Of a stretch of 13,153 nt of DNA, positions 6,897-13,153 are shown one piece after another. The first letter of the stretch is position 1, and the number at the start of each line of letters is the position of its first letter. Under the pieces are notes generated by a model. It had not been told where the DNA came from and made no database searches. It saw nothing but the letters and a program-made list of their open reading frames with translations. A program made the position numbers and the translations under genes. This DNA comes from CAWBKV01 sp041946675 (lineage in GTDB: Archaea; Halobacteriota; Methanosarcinia; Methanotrichales; Methanotrichaceae): NCBI GenBank assembly GCA_041946675.1, contig JBHGAU010000071.1, forward strand, positions 1-13,153, in the 5' to 3' direction.

Positions 6897-7094
6897 TTAA
6901 TTAGCTATTAGCTTGAAGCCTATCCAGTTTTCCGCATTATATTCTGGGGTGCCGCAAGTCGCTTTGCTCCCGTGCTGCCAGTCATGGGGCGGTCGCGAGA
7001 GCAGCCGCGACGGGCTGGCGTCCTCCGGGATGCTATAATGAAGGATTTCAATCCCAAATATCTTGGATTTTGGCCATAGGTGCTGGCTATCCAT
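6897..7094 (-). CDS. Small ORF between uvsE and the Toprim gene
   Basis: This 65-residue ORF, rich in Trp, His, Pro and Ser, matches no family I know. Support is positional: its ATG comes three bases after the uvsE stop and its TAA lies 11 bases before the GTG of the Toprim gene, filling the gap exactly on the same strand. The C-terminus reads GTPEYNAENWIGFKLIAN. There is no good ribosome site and no membrane segment. The middle is unusually GC-rich and can fold into a hairpin (6977-7019), so an RNA element or a decayed gene remnant is an alternative. An overlapping ORF in another frame (6920-7111) is less well placed. Confidence 0.4.
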   Translation of the reverse strand: MDSQHLWPKSKIFGIEILHYSIPEDASPSRLLSRPPHDWQHGSKATCGTPEYNAENWIGFKLIAN

Positions 7095-7097
7095 CTG

Positions 7098-7982
7098 CTA
7101 AAGATACTCATTCCTCAATGCATTTATGATCGCAAGCACCGATTGCTCCTTGTCCTTAGCCTCGATCATGATATCCAGCTCAAGATCCGCTACGACACTA
7201 TAAAAGTCGAGGAATCTCTTCACATCGATATGATCGGAATGCGAGCCAATTTTCTTCGTGGGATGCTGATCTGAGTAGTGTATCTTCTGGCGCTCGCCTT
7301 TGGGCCAAGTAGCAGCAAATGCCTTGATGATTTCTCCATTGCTCATACCAGGAAGACTTTTGTGAACCTCGTGATGAAAGACGTCAAAGACCGCAGGCGT
7401 ACCTATCCTTTTGCAGAACTCCAATATTTCGGCCCCGCAAATATTCTCATCATTCTCAAATGCAATCCTGCACTTCATCCGATCGGACAGGTCAAGAAAG
7501 CGCTCCTCAAGTCGATCCAGTGATTGAACCTTATCGCCATACCCGCCGCCACAGTGGAGAACTATCCTTGCATCGCGGGCAAACCCCATCAGCTCCAGTA
7601 AAGTCGTATGATAATCCAGGTCTGCGAGGGCCATAGATAAGACCCGTTCCTCAGGGGAATTGAGGACCGTGTACTGGCCGGGATGCATAGAAAGCCTCAT
7701 TCTGCAGTCCCTTGCGTATGCTCCTACTTCCGCGAGCATTGGCGCAAGTGCTTTGCGCCAGGAGCCGCCATTAATGGAATGGGAAGCAAAAGGGATTACT
7801 GCTGAGGATATTCTGAATACTTTGATCCCATTTGCCTCGTTCCATCGAAGGATTTCATAAGTTGATCTAAGGTTGGACTCTGCCGTAGCAATCATCAGCG
7901 GCTCTGTGTAGCCAGCAATGCGAAATGTGCGACTGGGCGATGGCAGAAGCGTATTCATACCTGCGTAGCCAAGACGTATCAT
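7098..7982 (-). CDS. uvsE: UV damage endonuclease UvsE/UVDE
   Basis: This endonuclease nicks DNA immediately 5' of UV photoproducts and some other lesions, starting an excision repair route independent of UvrABC. The protein has the TIM-barrel organisation of the family, with metal-ligand candidates in the expected places: His68, His100 (in RLSMHPGQY), His143 (VLHCGGGYGD), Glu176 (IAFENDEN), Asp200 and His203 (FDVFHHEVH), His235 (IHYSDQHP), His248 (GSHSDHI) and Glu274 (DIMIEAKDKE). The length of 294 is typical of the prokaryotic enzyme. The start MIRLGYAGMN begins directly in the first strand. It is the first gene of a three-gene minus-strand run. A TATA-like TTTAAGAGA (minus strand, 8026-8034) about 45-50 bases upstream is a possible promoter. 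All key residues look intact. Confidence 0.95.
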   Translation of the reverse strand: MIRLGYAGMNTLLPSPSRTFRIAGYTEPLMIATAESNLRSTYEILRWNEANGIKVFRISSAVIPFASHSINGGSWRKALAPMLAEVGAYARDCRMRLSMHPGQYTVLNSPEERVLSMALADLDYHTTLLELMGFARDARIVLHCGGGYGDKVQSLDRLEERFLDLSDRMKCRIAFENDENICGAEILEFCKRIGTPAVFDVFHHEVHKSLPGMSNGEIIKAFAATWPKGERQKIHYSDQHPTKKIGSHSDHIDVKRFLDFYSVVADLELDIMIEAKDKEQSVLAIINALRNEYL

Positions 7983-8336
7983 GACTGCATTATTCCATTT
8001 GTTTTAGGCTTGTGCAAATTCCCTTTCTCTTAAATGTTATGAGATCAGTCCTTTTCAGATATGAACCCTCTGAACATTGGGGGAAGCTGTATATCGATAA
8101 TTCTTCTTCGAGATAATGAAGGCCAACCCGGAGGATATCGGAAAACAGAAGCATATATGGTTAACAATCCAAAAGCGATCATCTCGCAATGGCCATTAAT
8201 TATTTATTATCGATGATGACTGTCGCATAGAGGAAGTCGCATAGGAACTATATATATCGCAAACATCAGGAAATATTATGCTGCCACGCAGAAAGATGAT
8301 TGAGTAAGGCGCTCTAGCTATAGAAAACCGCATGTT
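7983..8336. other. Divergent spacer between uvsE and gltA
   Basis: No convincing gene is seen. A minus-strand TATA-like box at 8026-8034 could serve uvsE. On the plus strand TATATATA at 8249-8256 is a strong TATA box for gltA. Just before it a nine-base word GTCGCATAG occurs twice (8222-8230 and 8236-8244), 14 bases apart, a plausible activator or repressor site. A 51-residue ORF (8061-8216) lacks a ribosome site and family likeness. Confidence 0.5.
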
Positions 8337-9752
8337 ATGATTGCTATGTCTAAGATGAACTTGAGCAGGGTCAGGGTCGAGATGCCCAAGCAATCTCCTG
8401 AGGAGAGGAGATGGAACTTCGAGGAGGTTGCATCAGGCTATTCCGAGACGCAGGCGCTTGAAGAGGCAAACAGGTGCCTCCAATGTAAGAAGCCCAAATG
8501 TGTAGAAGGCTGCCCTGTGGGCGTAGAGATTCCGCAGTTTATCAAGGCGCTGAGAGATGGCGATATGCCGGAGGCTGTCAGGATACTGAAGAGAAGGAAT
8601 AGCCTGCCGGGAGTATGCGGAAGGGTTTGTCCTCAGGAAGACCAGTGCGAGTGTAAATGTGTGCTCGCAAAGAAAAAATCATCAATTGCCATAGGACGGC
8701 TTGAGCGCTATGTTGCAGACTGGGAGCTGAGCAATGAGCGGTGTCGCCCCGATATTCATTCGCCCACCGGAAAAAAGGTTGCAATCGTCGGCTCCGGCCC
8801 TGCAGGTCTGACATGTGCAGCCGAGCTCGTAAGGATGGGCCATAGCGTAGTAATCTTCGAGGCGCTGCATGAGGCCGGGGGAGTTCTGGTTTACGGGATA
8901 CCCGAGTTCAGGCTTCCAAAAAGCATCGTCAAATCCGAGGTTGATTATGTTCAATCTCTGGGCGCCGATCTTGAGCTGGATTCTGTCGTGGGGAGACAGG
9001 TGCAGGTGAAAGAGCTGATCGACGGCGGATTTGATGCCGTATTTCTGGGAATTGGCGCAGGCGCCCCAAGGTTCATGAATATCCCAGGGGAGAACCTGAG
9101 CGGCATCTATTCTGCTAATGAATATCTCACAAGGATCAACCTGATGAAGGCTTACAGATTCCCTGATTATGATACGCCGGTGAAGAAGGGCAAAAAGGTG
9201 GCTGTGATCGGCGGAGGGAATGTGGCGATGGACTCAGCCCGCTGTGCGCTCCGCCTGGGAGCCGATGAGGTACATATCATTTACCGCCGCTCTCGTGAAG
9301 AGATGCCTGCCCGACTTGAAGAAGTCGAGAATGCGATGGAGGAGGGCATTATATTCGACTTCCTGACCAATCCGACGAGGTTCATAGGCGATGATCGAGG
9401 CCAGGTCAGGGAGATGGAGGTAGTCGATATGGAGCTCGGCGAGCCCGATAAGAGCGGCAGGCGGAGCCCAAGAGTCAAGAAAGGCTCAGAGCATTCAATC
9501 GAGGTCGATACCGTCATCATTGCAGTCGGCACAATACCGAATCCACTTATACCGTCCAGCACGCCTGAACTGAAGACAACGAAATGGGGAACTCTGGCAG
9601 TTGATGAGCGCGGGAGGACGACGATGAAGGGAGTCTGGGCCGGAGGCGACATCACCACAGGCGGAGCTACGGTCATCAGTGCAATGGGAGCAGGAAAGAT
9701 TGCGGCGAAAGATATGGATGAATGGCTGATGAAAAGCGGAGACTGGAGCTAA
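8337..9752 (+). CDS. gltA: NADPH-dependent glutamate synthase small-subunit type flavoprotein GltA
   Basis: This is an FAD and iron-sulfur oxidoreductase of the GltA/GltD family. It passes electrons from NADPH, classically to the glutamate-forming subunit of glutamate synthase. The N-terminal domain carries cysteines for two 4Fe-4S clusters: Cys47, 50, 55 and 59 (CLQCKKPKCVEGCP) and Cys94, 98, 104 and 108 (VCGRVCPQEDQCECKC). The FAD site is VAIVGSGPAGL (148-158), the NADPH site VAVIGGGNVAMDSAR (288-302), and a second FAD motif near the end is GVWAGGDITTGGATV. The length of 471 fits stand-alone archaeal GltA. The start is uncertain: ATGs at 8337, 8346 and 8355 all lack a ribosome site. Neither a GltB subunit nor an NfnA partner is adjacent. 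The alternative names SudA/NfnB cannot be excluded by sequence. Confidence 0.88.
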   Translation: MIAMSKMNLSRVRVEMPKQSPEERRWNFEEVASGYSETQALEEANRCLQCKKPKCVEGCPVGVEIPQFIKALRDGDMPEAVRILKRRNSLPGVCGRVCPQEDQCECKCVLAKKKSSIAIGRLERYVADWELSNERCRPDIHSPTGKKVAIVGSGPAGLTCAAELVRMGHSVVIFEALHEAGGVLVYGIPEFRLPKSIVKSEVDYVQSLGADLELDSVVGRQVQVKELIDGGFDAVFLGIGAGAPRFMNIPGENLSGIYSANEYLTRINLMKAYRFPDYDTPVKKGKKVAVIGGGNVAMDSARCALRLGADEVHIIYRRSREEMPARLEEVENAMEEGIIFDFLTNPTRFIGDDRGQVREMEVVDMELGEPDKSGRRSPRVKKGSEHSIEVDTVIIAVGTIPNPLIPSSTPELKTTKWGTLAVDERGRTTMKGVWAGGDITTGGATVISAMGAGKIAAKDMDEWLMKSGDWS

Positions 9753-9791
9753 GGACCAACATCCATAAGACTACCCACCCTAAATTAGCGG

Positions 9792-11093
9792 ATGGATGGC
9801 TTGATGGCACTGGATAAAAGTAAGGTAAAGACTGTCCTGAGATACCGCTGGGCAGTTTTCGGAATCCTGGCTGTGGCCTATTTTTTTGTGTACTTCCACA
9901 GAGTATCCACGGCGGTCGTTTCCACTGATCTGTTGACCACTTTCGAAGTTAGTGCTGCCTCAATTGCACTGTTGAGCTCTGCTTATTTTTACGCTTACAC
10001 CATCATGCAGCTGCCGTCGGGACTTTTGACCGATAGCCTCGGACCGCGCAAAACCGTCAGCATCTTCATTTTAGTGGCAGCGGCGGGTGCAATCCTCACT
10101 GGACTTGCCTCCACCTTCGAGATGGTTATTGCCGGACGATTATTAATCGGTGTAGGTGTGGCCATGGTATATGTCCCTGCCATGAAGATCCTGGCAGCCT
10201 GGTACCGCCAGGATGAGTTTGCATCGCTATCCGGTATCCTGATAGCGGTGGGCAATCTGGGCGCCATCAGCGCCGCTGGACCCTTGGCTTTGATGTCCAG
10301 CGCCCTGGGCTGGCAGCAGGTCTTCATAATGTTGGGTGTGATCACGCTAGTTCTATCGGCTTCGGCCTGGATGATCATCCGTGACCGTCCCTCGGAGATC
10401 AACCTTCCCAGCATCCAGGAGATCGAAGCAGAAGAAAAGGGCGAGCCCGCCAACAAAGCTGCGATGATAGAGAAGATTCCGATGGCCGAGGCGCTTAAGA
10501 TTACCTTTGGGGCGGGCATGAAGTTCTGGCCCCTTGCCATATGGTTCTTCTTCATGTACGGCGGCATCATGGTCTACCAGGGGCTGTGGGCAGGACCGTT
10601 TTACCATGACATCCTCGGATGGGACAAGGCCACCTCCGGCCTGGTTCTCACCTTTATCGGCATAGGCATGATCTTTGGCTGCCCAACGGCAGGATACATT
10701 TCCGACAAGGTCCTGAAGTCTCGCAAAAAGGTGCTTATCATAGGGACCGTGGTATATGCGATCATCTGGGTGATAATATGGATGAGCTCTGGAAAGATCT
10801 CCAGTGCTGAGGCTTATATGGGGATTAACTTCGCCTTCGGCTTTTTCGGCGGATTCCTGGCGGTCAGCTTCGCCCAGATCAAGGAATTGTTCCCGATAAG
10901 CATCGTGGGCACAAGCACTGCTGCTCTTAATATGTTCCCTTTTGCCGGCGGTGCCATTCTTCAGCAGATCTCTGGTCTGATGCTGACCTCCAGAACCCTG
11001 GAATCTTATAGAAGCTTATGGCTGTTTATGCTGATATGTGCAGTTATCGCACTGGCGTCGGCCTTCCTGTCTAAGGAGAGAGAATCGGCCTGA
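9792..11093 (+). CDS. Major facilitator superfamily transporter
   Basis: This is an integral membrane secondary transporter of 433 residues with about 12 hydrophobic helices in two halves of six, joined by a charged cytoplasmic loop (about 200-230, rich in Glu and Lys). The MFS motif A, GLLTDSLGPRK, lies between helices 2 and 3 (77-87), and a second copy-like motif, GYISDKVLKSRKK, sits at the matching place in the second half (301-313). The first helix ends with YFFVYFHRVSTAVV. The substrate cannot be told from the sequence. The start at 9792 is uncertain; ATG at 9804, with GGATGG just upstream, is as plausible. The 39-base gap after gltA on the same strand suggests co-transcription. Confidence 0.92.
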   Translation: MDGLMALDKSKVKTVLRYRWAVFGILAVAYFFVYFHRVSTAVVSTDLLTTFEVSAASIALLSSAYFYAYTIMQLPSGLLTDSLGPRKTVSIFILVAAAGAILTGLASTFEMVIAGRLLIGVGVAMVYVPAMKILAAWYRQDEFASLSGILIAVGNLGAISAAGPLALMSSALGWQQVFIMLGVITLVLSASAWMIIRDRPSEINLPSIQEIEAEEKGEPANKAAMIEKIPMAEALKITFGAGMKFWPLAIWFFFMYGGIMVYQGLWAGPFYHDILGWDKATSGLVLTFIGIGMIFGCPTAGYISDKVLKSRKKVLIIGTVVYAIIWVIIWMSSGKISSAEAYMGINFAFGFFGGFLAVSFAQIKELFPISIVGTSTAALNMFPFAGGAILQQISGLMLTSRTLESYRSLWLFMLICAVIALASAFLSKERESA

Positions 11094-11133
11094 TGAGAAA
11101 ATGAGAAAGAACCTATCAAAAGCTAAGTGAGGG

Positions 11134-11697
11134 CTATTTGACGGACATATTACAGATAGGGATACAACCTATTTGTTCAGAGGGCATTATCTTAAGATCG
11201 CCGCTCATTAGTTCAATTATGAGTAGAGCAAGGTATACAAGGAATATCCATTCCAGGAACTGATAAGGACCATAAACGGATTTTCTTAAAGTGTAGATTA
11301 TTTGGGGTACACCAAAGAACGAGCTTCTTCTTGTGCAGTAAGAAGCTACCATCCAAAGCGCATTATAGGTGCAAGCAATAACTAAAATGCCAGGAATCCA
11401 TTCAATAATTGGCTCATAGCGCTCAAGTGACTCGGGGATCTGGGCAGGGAAGAAGATAGGATCTGAGAGTAAGTAAAATCGGCTGAAATAAATAGTGCCG
11501 AGGAGCAGTATAGAAAGAGTAATGCTTGCAGTTACAATTACCAATGCACCAGAATAAGGTGCACTCTTCTCTGGAAACTCCAATATTTTGCCGGGCGGGC
11601 CATTATTGGTAAAGATCTCTTTGATAAATTGCGAAATATAACGACGCAACTTAGGGATATAGTTATGTAACCCGTAGAAGAGATCTACCATGAGCAT
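11134..11697 (-). CDS. Unknown membrane protein with three predicted helices
   Basis: I recognise no family in this 187-residue protein. Three hydrophobic segments are visible at about 49-71, 100-121 and 147-165. Before them is an N-terminal part with Arg, Lys and aromatic residues (IPKLRRYISQFIKEIF), and after them a short Cys-containing tail (IGCIPICNMSVK). The basic N-terminus suggests it stays in the cytoplasm. The first ATG (11697) and the third codon ATG (11691) are both possible starts. It is convergent with the MFS gene (40 bases apart) and starts only 22 bases from the divergent broken gene at 11720, which is tight for two promoters. Confidence 0.65.
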   Translation of the reverse strand: MLMVDLFYGLHNYIPKLRRYISQFIKEIFTNNGPPGKILEFPEKSAPYSGALVIVTASITLSILLLGTIYFSRFYLLSDPIFFPAQIPESLERYEPIIEWIPGILVIACTYNALWMVASYCTRRSSFFGVPQIIYTLRKSVYGPYQFLEWIFLVYLALLIIELMSGDLKIMPSEQIGCIPICNMSVK

Positions 11698-11719
11698 CGG
11701 TTTAGTGTTTATGTATTAA

Positions 11720-12826
11720 ATGATTTTGGAAATAGCGATCCTTAATCAAGCAGATGAAAAAAGAAGAATCGACAAATACCAGCTAGATAACACAAGCTGT
11801 ATGGAGACTGAGGGCGTTGAGATTCTTGGCCCATATACGGGAACATACTGTGAGCAGCTCGGCGTTGTCCGGCTTGTGATCGGCGGTAGATACAATTCTA
11901 ACATAATCTTCAACGAGCTCAACGCTCCTGCATACCTCTCCAACTCGCCTAACGTGGGTAATGAGTTCAGGGATGGAAACGTATGCTTGAACCTCGGAAA
12001 AGGTATGCTCGCAGGCAGTCCCGCTGACGGCGCTTGCCTGAAGGTAGGTCCCGGAGAGAACCTTGAGGCTGCTGTAACTCCTGCAAAGACAACCAATGGC
12101 GGTTCTGCATCAATCTCAACGCCAATGATTGTTCGTTTGCACGTTATAGAAGTTAAGGGCGAAACAGAAGCTTGCAGAGGTCCTGACTCATTATGGCCAC
12201 CTGGTCAACGGTCAGATTGATCAGAGCTTCCAGATCGGTGATATTGAGAACACAGAGAACAATCCGATCAAGGTCATAGCCAAACAGATCCCAGACCCAG
12301 GGCGAGATACTCATGATGACCGAGTGGCCTCGCTTACACGGCGGAAACGAGGCCGACAAGCCCTACATAGAGAATTACATCGGCTATGCCCAAAATATGT
12401 CAGCCACAATCCCAAATGAGTGGTTTGAGTTTGCTATGACTGGAAACAAGGTCAACCAATCATGCATGGCAGGAGCTGTCCTGGAATCTTGATAAGAAAG
12501 AGGCCGTCGAGATAACTCACCACGGAGTTACGTCTCACAACAATATGGAGACGCTCAGGCTGTTCAAGACCGGAAGGGCGAAGCTTCCAGAGTATAGGTG
12601 TTCCCCATCAATCAAGAAGATCACACTCAGAGGAGATGAGTAAGATGGTAATAGAGTTGCATCAAATCAGAACAAGGGCGCATTCTTCAGGTTTGGCACA
12701 ACCTATCTGGCTCACCTCGCTTCTCTAAACGTGGGAAACTATTATAGAGGCACAAAGCTCTTCCAGCTCCAGAGGACAAATGAAATTATAACACAATGCC
12801 GATTAAAAAATTCAGCAGAAGCGTGA
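11720..12826 (+). pseudogene. Broken long gene of unknown family, three +1 shifts and one stop
   Basis: The first open segment (11720-12220) stays protein-like to about residue 149 and then loses the frame. Good coding continues in successive frames: KLAEVLTHYGHLVNGQIDQS from 12168, QGEILMMTEWPRLHGG from 12298, and NHAWQELSWNLDKKEAVEIT from 12458. Each junction is explained by one extra base, near 12167, 12297 (extra C) and 12457 (extra C). The last frame meets an in-frame TAA at 12641-12643 but reads on sensibly (NQNKGAFFRFGTTYLAHLAS) to a TGA at 12824-12826. Repaired, the product would be about 367 residues, rich in beta-strand-like and Asn/Gly segments, with no membrane helix. I do not recognise the family; a structural protein of a virus or other element is only a guess. 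The 5' end may be truncated, since no ribosome site is seen. Sequencing error could explain some shifts. Confidence 0.7.
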
Positions 12827-12985
12827 GCGCACGGACATATGAAGCGGCAGAGAAAGCAGTGGAAGCCGGTGGAAGCCGATGAGTATGAGTATAGGAGCCT
12901 TTCGCACCTCTTCGAAGAGGGCGCAAAGATCTTACTTAAAAAAACGACTCACAAAACTTTCAGAGAAAAGCAAGAACCCTTGTGA
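12796..12985 (+). pseudogene. Small ribbon-helix-helix-like gene broken by a 10-base duplication
   Basis: The ATG at 12796 opens MPIKKFSRSVSARTYEAAEK. The frame then breaks inside a direct tandem copy of GTGGAAGCCG (12859-12878), ending at a TGA 15 bases past the first copy. Removing one copy restores an uninterrupted 59-residue frame through ADEYEYRSLSHLFEEGAKIL to the TGA at 12983-12985. The repaired pattern of one strand and two helices looks like a ribbon-helix-helix (Arc/MetJ-like) DNA-binding protein, as in antitoxins and mobile-element regulators. It overlaps the end of the preceding broken gene by 31 bases, suggesting they once formed one operon. Confidence 0.6.
12859..12878 (+). repeat. 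10-base tandem duplication that breaks a reading frame
   Basis: GTGGAAGCCG occurs twice with no spacer. One copy fits the reading frame of the small RHH-like gene; two copies add a length that is not a multiple of three. It is typical of a replication-slippage mutation. Confidence 0.85.
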
Positions 12986-13094
12986 AGCCCTCGCTTAAAC
13001 TCTGAGCCATTATGTTGGTGAGATATCAATGACCATAATGTGATTTTATCAGCTTAAATCAATTTCTTCTGTTTCTCTATTACCCGTAATTATA

Positions 13095-13153
13095 CGCCGA
13101 GGGTGGGATTCGAACCCACGAGTCCCGAAGGGACACAGGTTTAGCAAACCTGC
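13095..13153 (-). tRNA. tRNA-Ser (anticodon GCT), cut by the window edge
   Basis: On the minus strand the 3' part of a type II tRNA is visible. The anticodon stem CAGGT/ACCTG closes a loop TTGCTAA with anticodon GCT (plus-strand AGC at 13143-13145), reading the AGC/AGU serine codons. A long variable arm follows (stem GTCCC/GGGAC, loop TTC), as expected for serine. Then come a perfect T arm (GTGGG/CCCAC around TTCGAAT) and the acceptor strand CCTCGGC with discriminator G at 13095. CCA is not encoded. The D arm and 5' end lie beyond the window. Confidence 0.97.

Noticed and set aside
8061..8216. A 51-residue plus-strand ORF in the uvsE-gltA spacer
   Set aside because: It has an ATG but no ribosome site, no recognisable family, and lies over the promoter region of uvsE; chance is more likely.
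8211..8320. Possible box C/D small RNA (ATGATGA at 8213-8219)
   Set aside because: No CTGA box D is found at a suitable distance, so the box C match alone is not enough.
9281..9676. Long antisense ORF inside gltA (and a similar one inside the MFS gene at 9995-10570)
   Set aside because: Both are frame shadows of clear genes with intact family motifs on the other strand.
12153..12359. Minus-strand 68-residue ORF in the decayed region
   Set aside because: It mirrors the broken plus-strand gene, whose translation is more protein-like across several junctions.
1..13153. CRISPR array, transposase or insertion sequence ends
   Set aside because: No regularly spaced direct repeats and no transposase-like protein were seen on either strand.
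13095..13153. A direct repeat of the tRNA-Ser 3' end elsewhere in the window as an attachment site
   Set aside because: Reading the window I found no second copy of the T-arm/acceptor sequence, so the left-hand integrase cannot be tied to this tRNA.

Overview
The window looks like a chromosomal segment of an archaeon, probably an anaerobic euryarchaeote of the methanogen type such as a Methanothrix/Methanosarcinales relative. The genus is inference. The archaeal features are AT-rich TATA-like boxes about 25-60 bases upstream of several genes, GTG and TTG starts next to GAGG/AGGTGG ribosome sites, a tRNA gene that does not encode its CCA end, and gene families common in methanogens (archaeal-type TruA, an HtpX-PspAB pair, stand-alone GltA, SlyD-like FKBP).

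Layout from left to right. Positions 145-1440 (minus strand) hold a two-gene mobile or recombination module: a tyrosine recombinase followed by a small coiled-coil/winged-helix protein, with short palindromes on both sides. A 430-base non-coding stretch with paired hairpins and a clear TATA box leads into truA (1871-2677, tRNA pseudouridine synthase). Next, on the minus strand, come htpX (membrane M48 metalloprotease) and pspAB, whose codons abut. Diverging from htpX are an FKBP prolyl isomerase and a solitary HicB-like protein, which gives this stretch a protein quality-control theme. A NYN/PIN-like ribonuclease gene with its own promoter and a 24-base dyad follows; its stop lies two bases from the stop of the convergent operon.

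The most interesting part is 6007-7982 (minus strand): uvsE (UV damage endonuclease), then an unrecognised 65-residue ORF, then a stand-alone Spo11/topoisomerase VI-A-like Toprim protein, in a tight operon-like run. This may be an undescribed DNA-damage processing module. The Toprim protein keeps a candidate catalytic tyrosine but has lost the second acidic residue of the usual DxD motif.

To the right, gltA (glutamate synthase small-subunit type flavoprotein) is followed 39 bases later by an MFS transporter. A convergent unknown three-helix membrane protein comes next. The right end (11720-12985) is a decayed block: one long broken gene with three +1 shifts and an internal stop, and a small ribbon-helix-helix-like gene broken by a 10-base tandem duplication. 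This debris sits about 110 bases from the 3' end of a tRNA-Ser(GCT) gene that runs off the window, the typical landing place of integrating elements in archaea.
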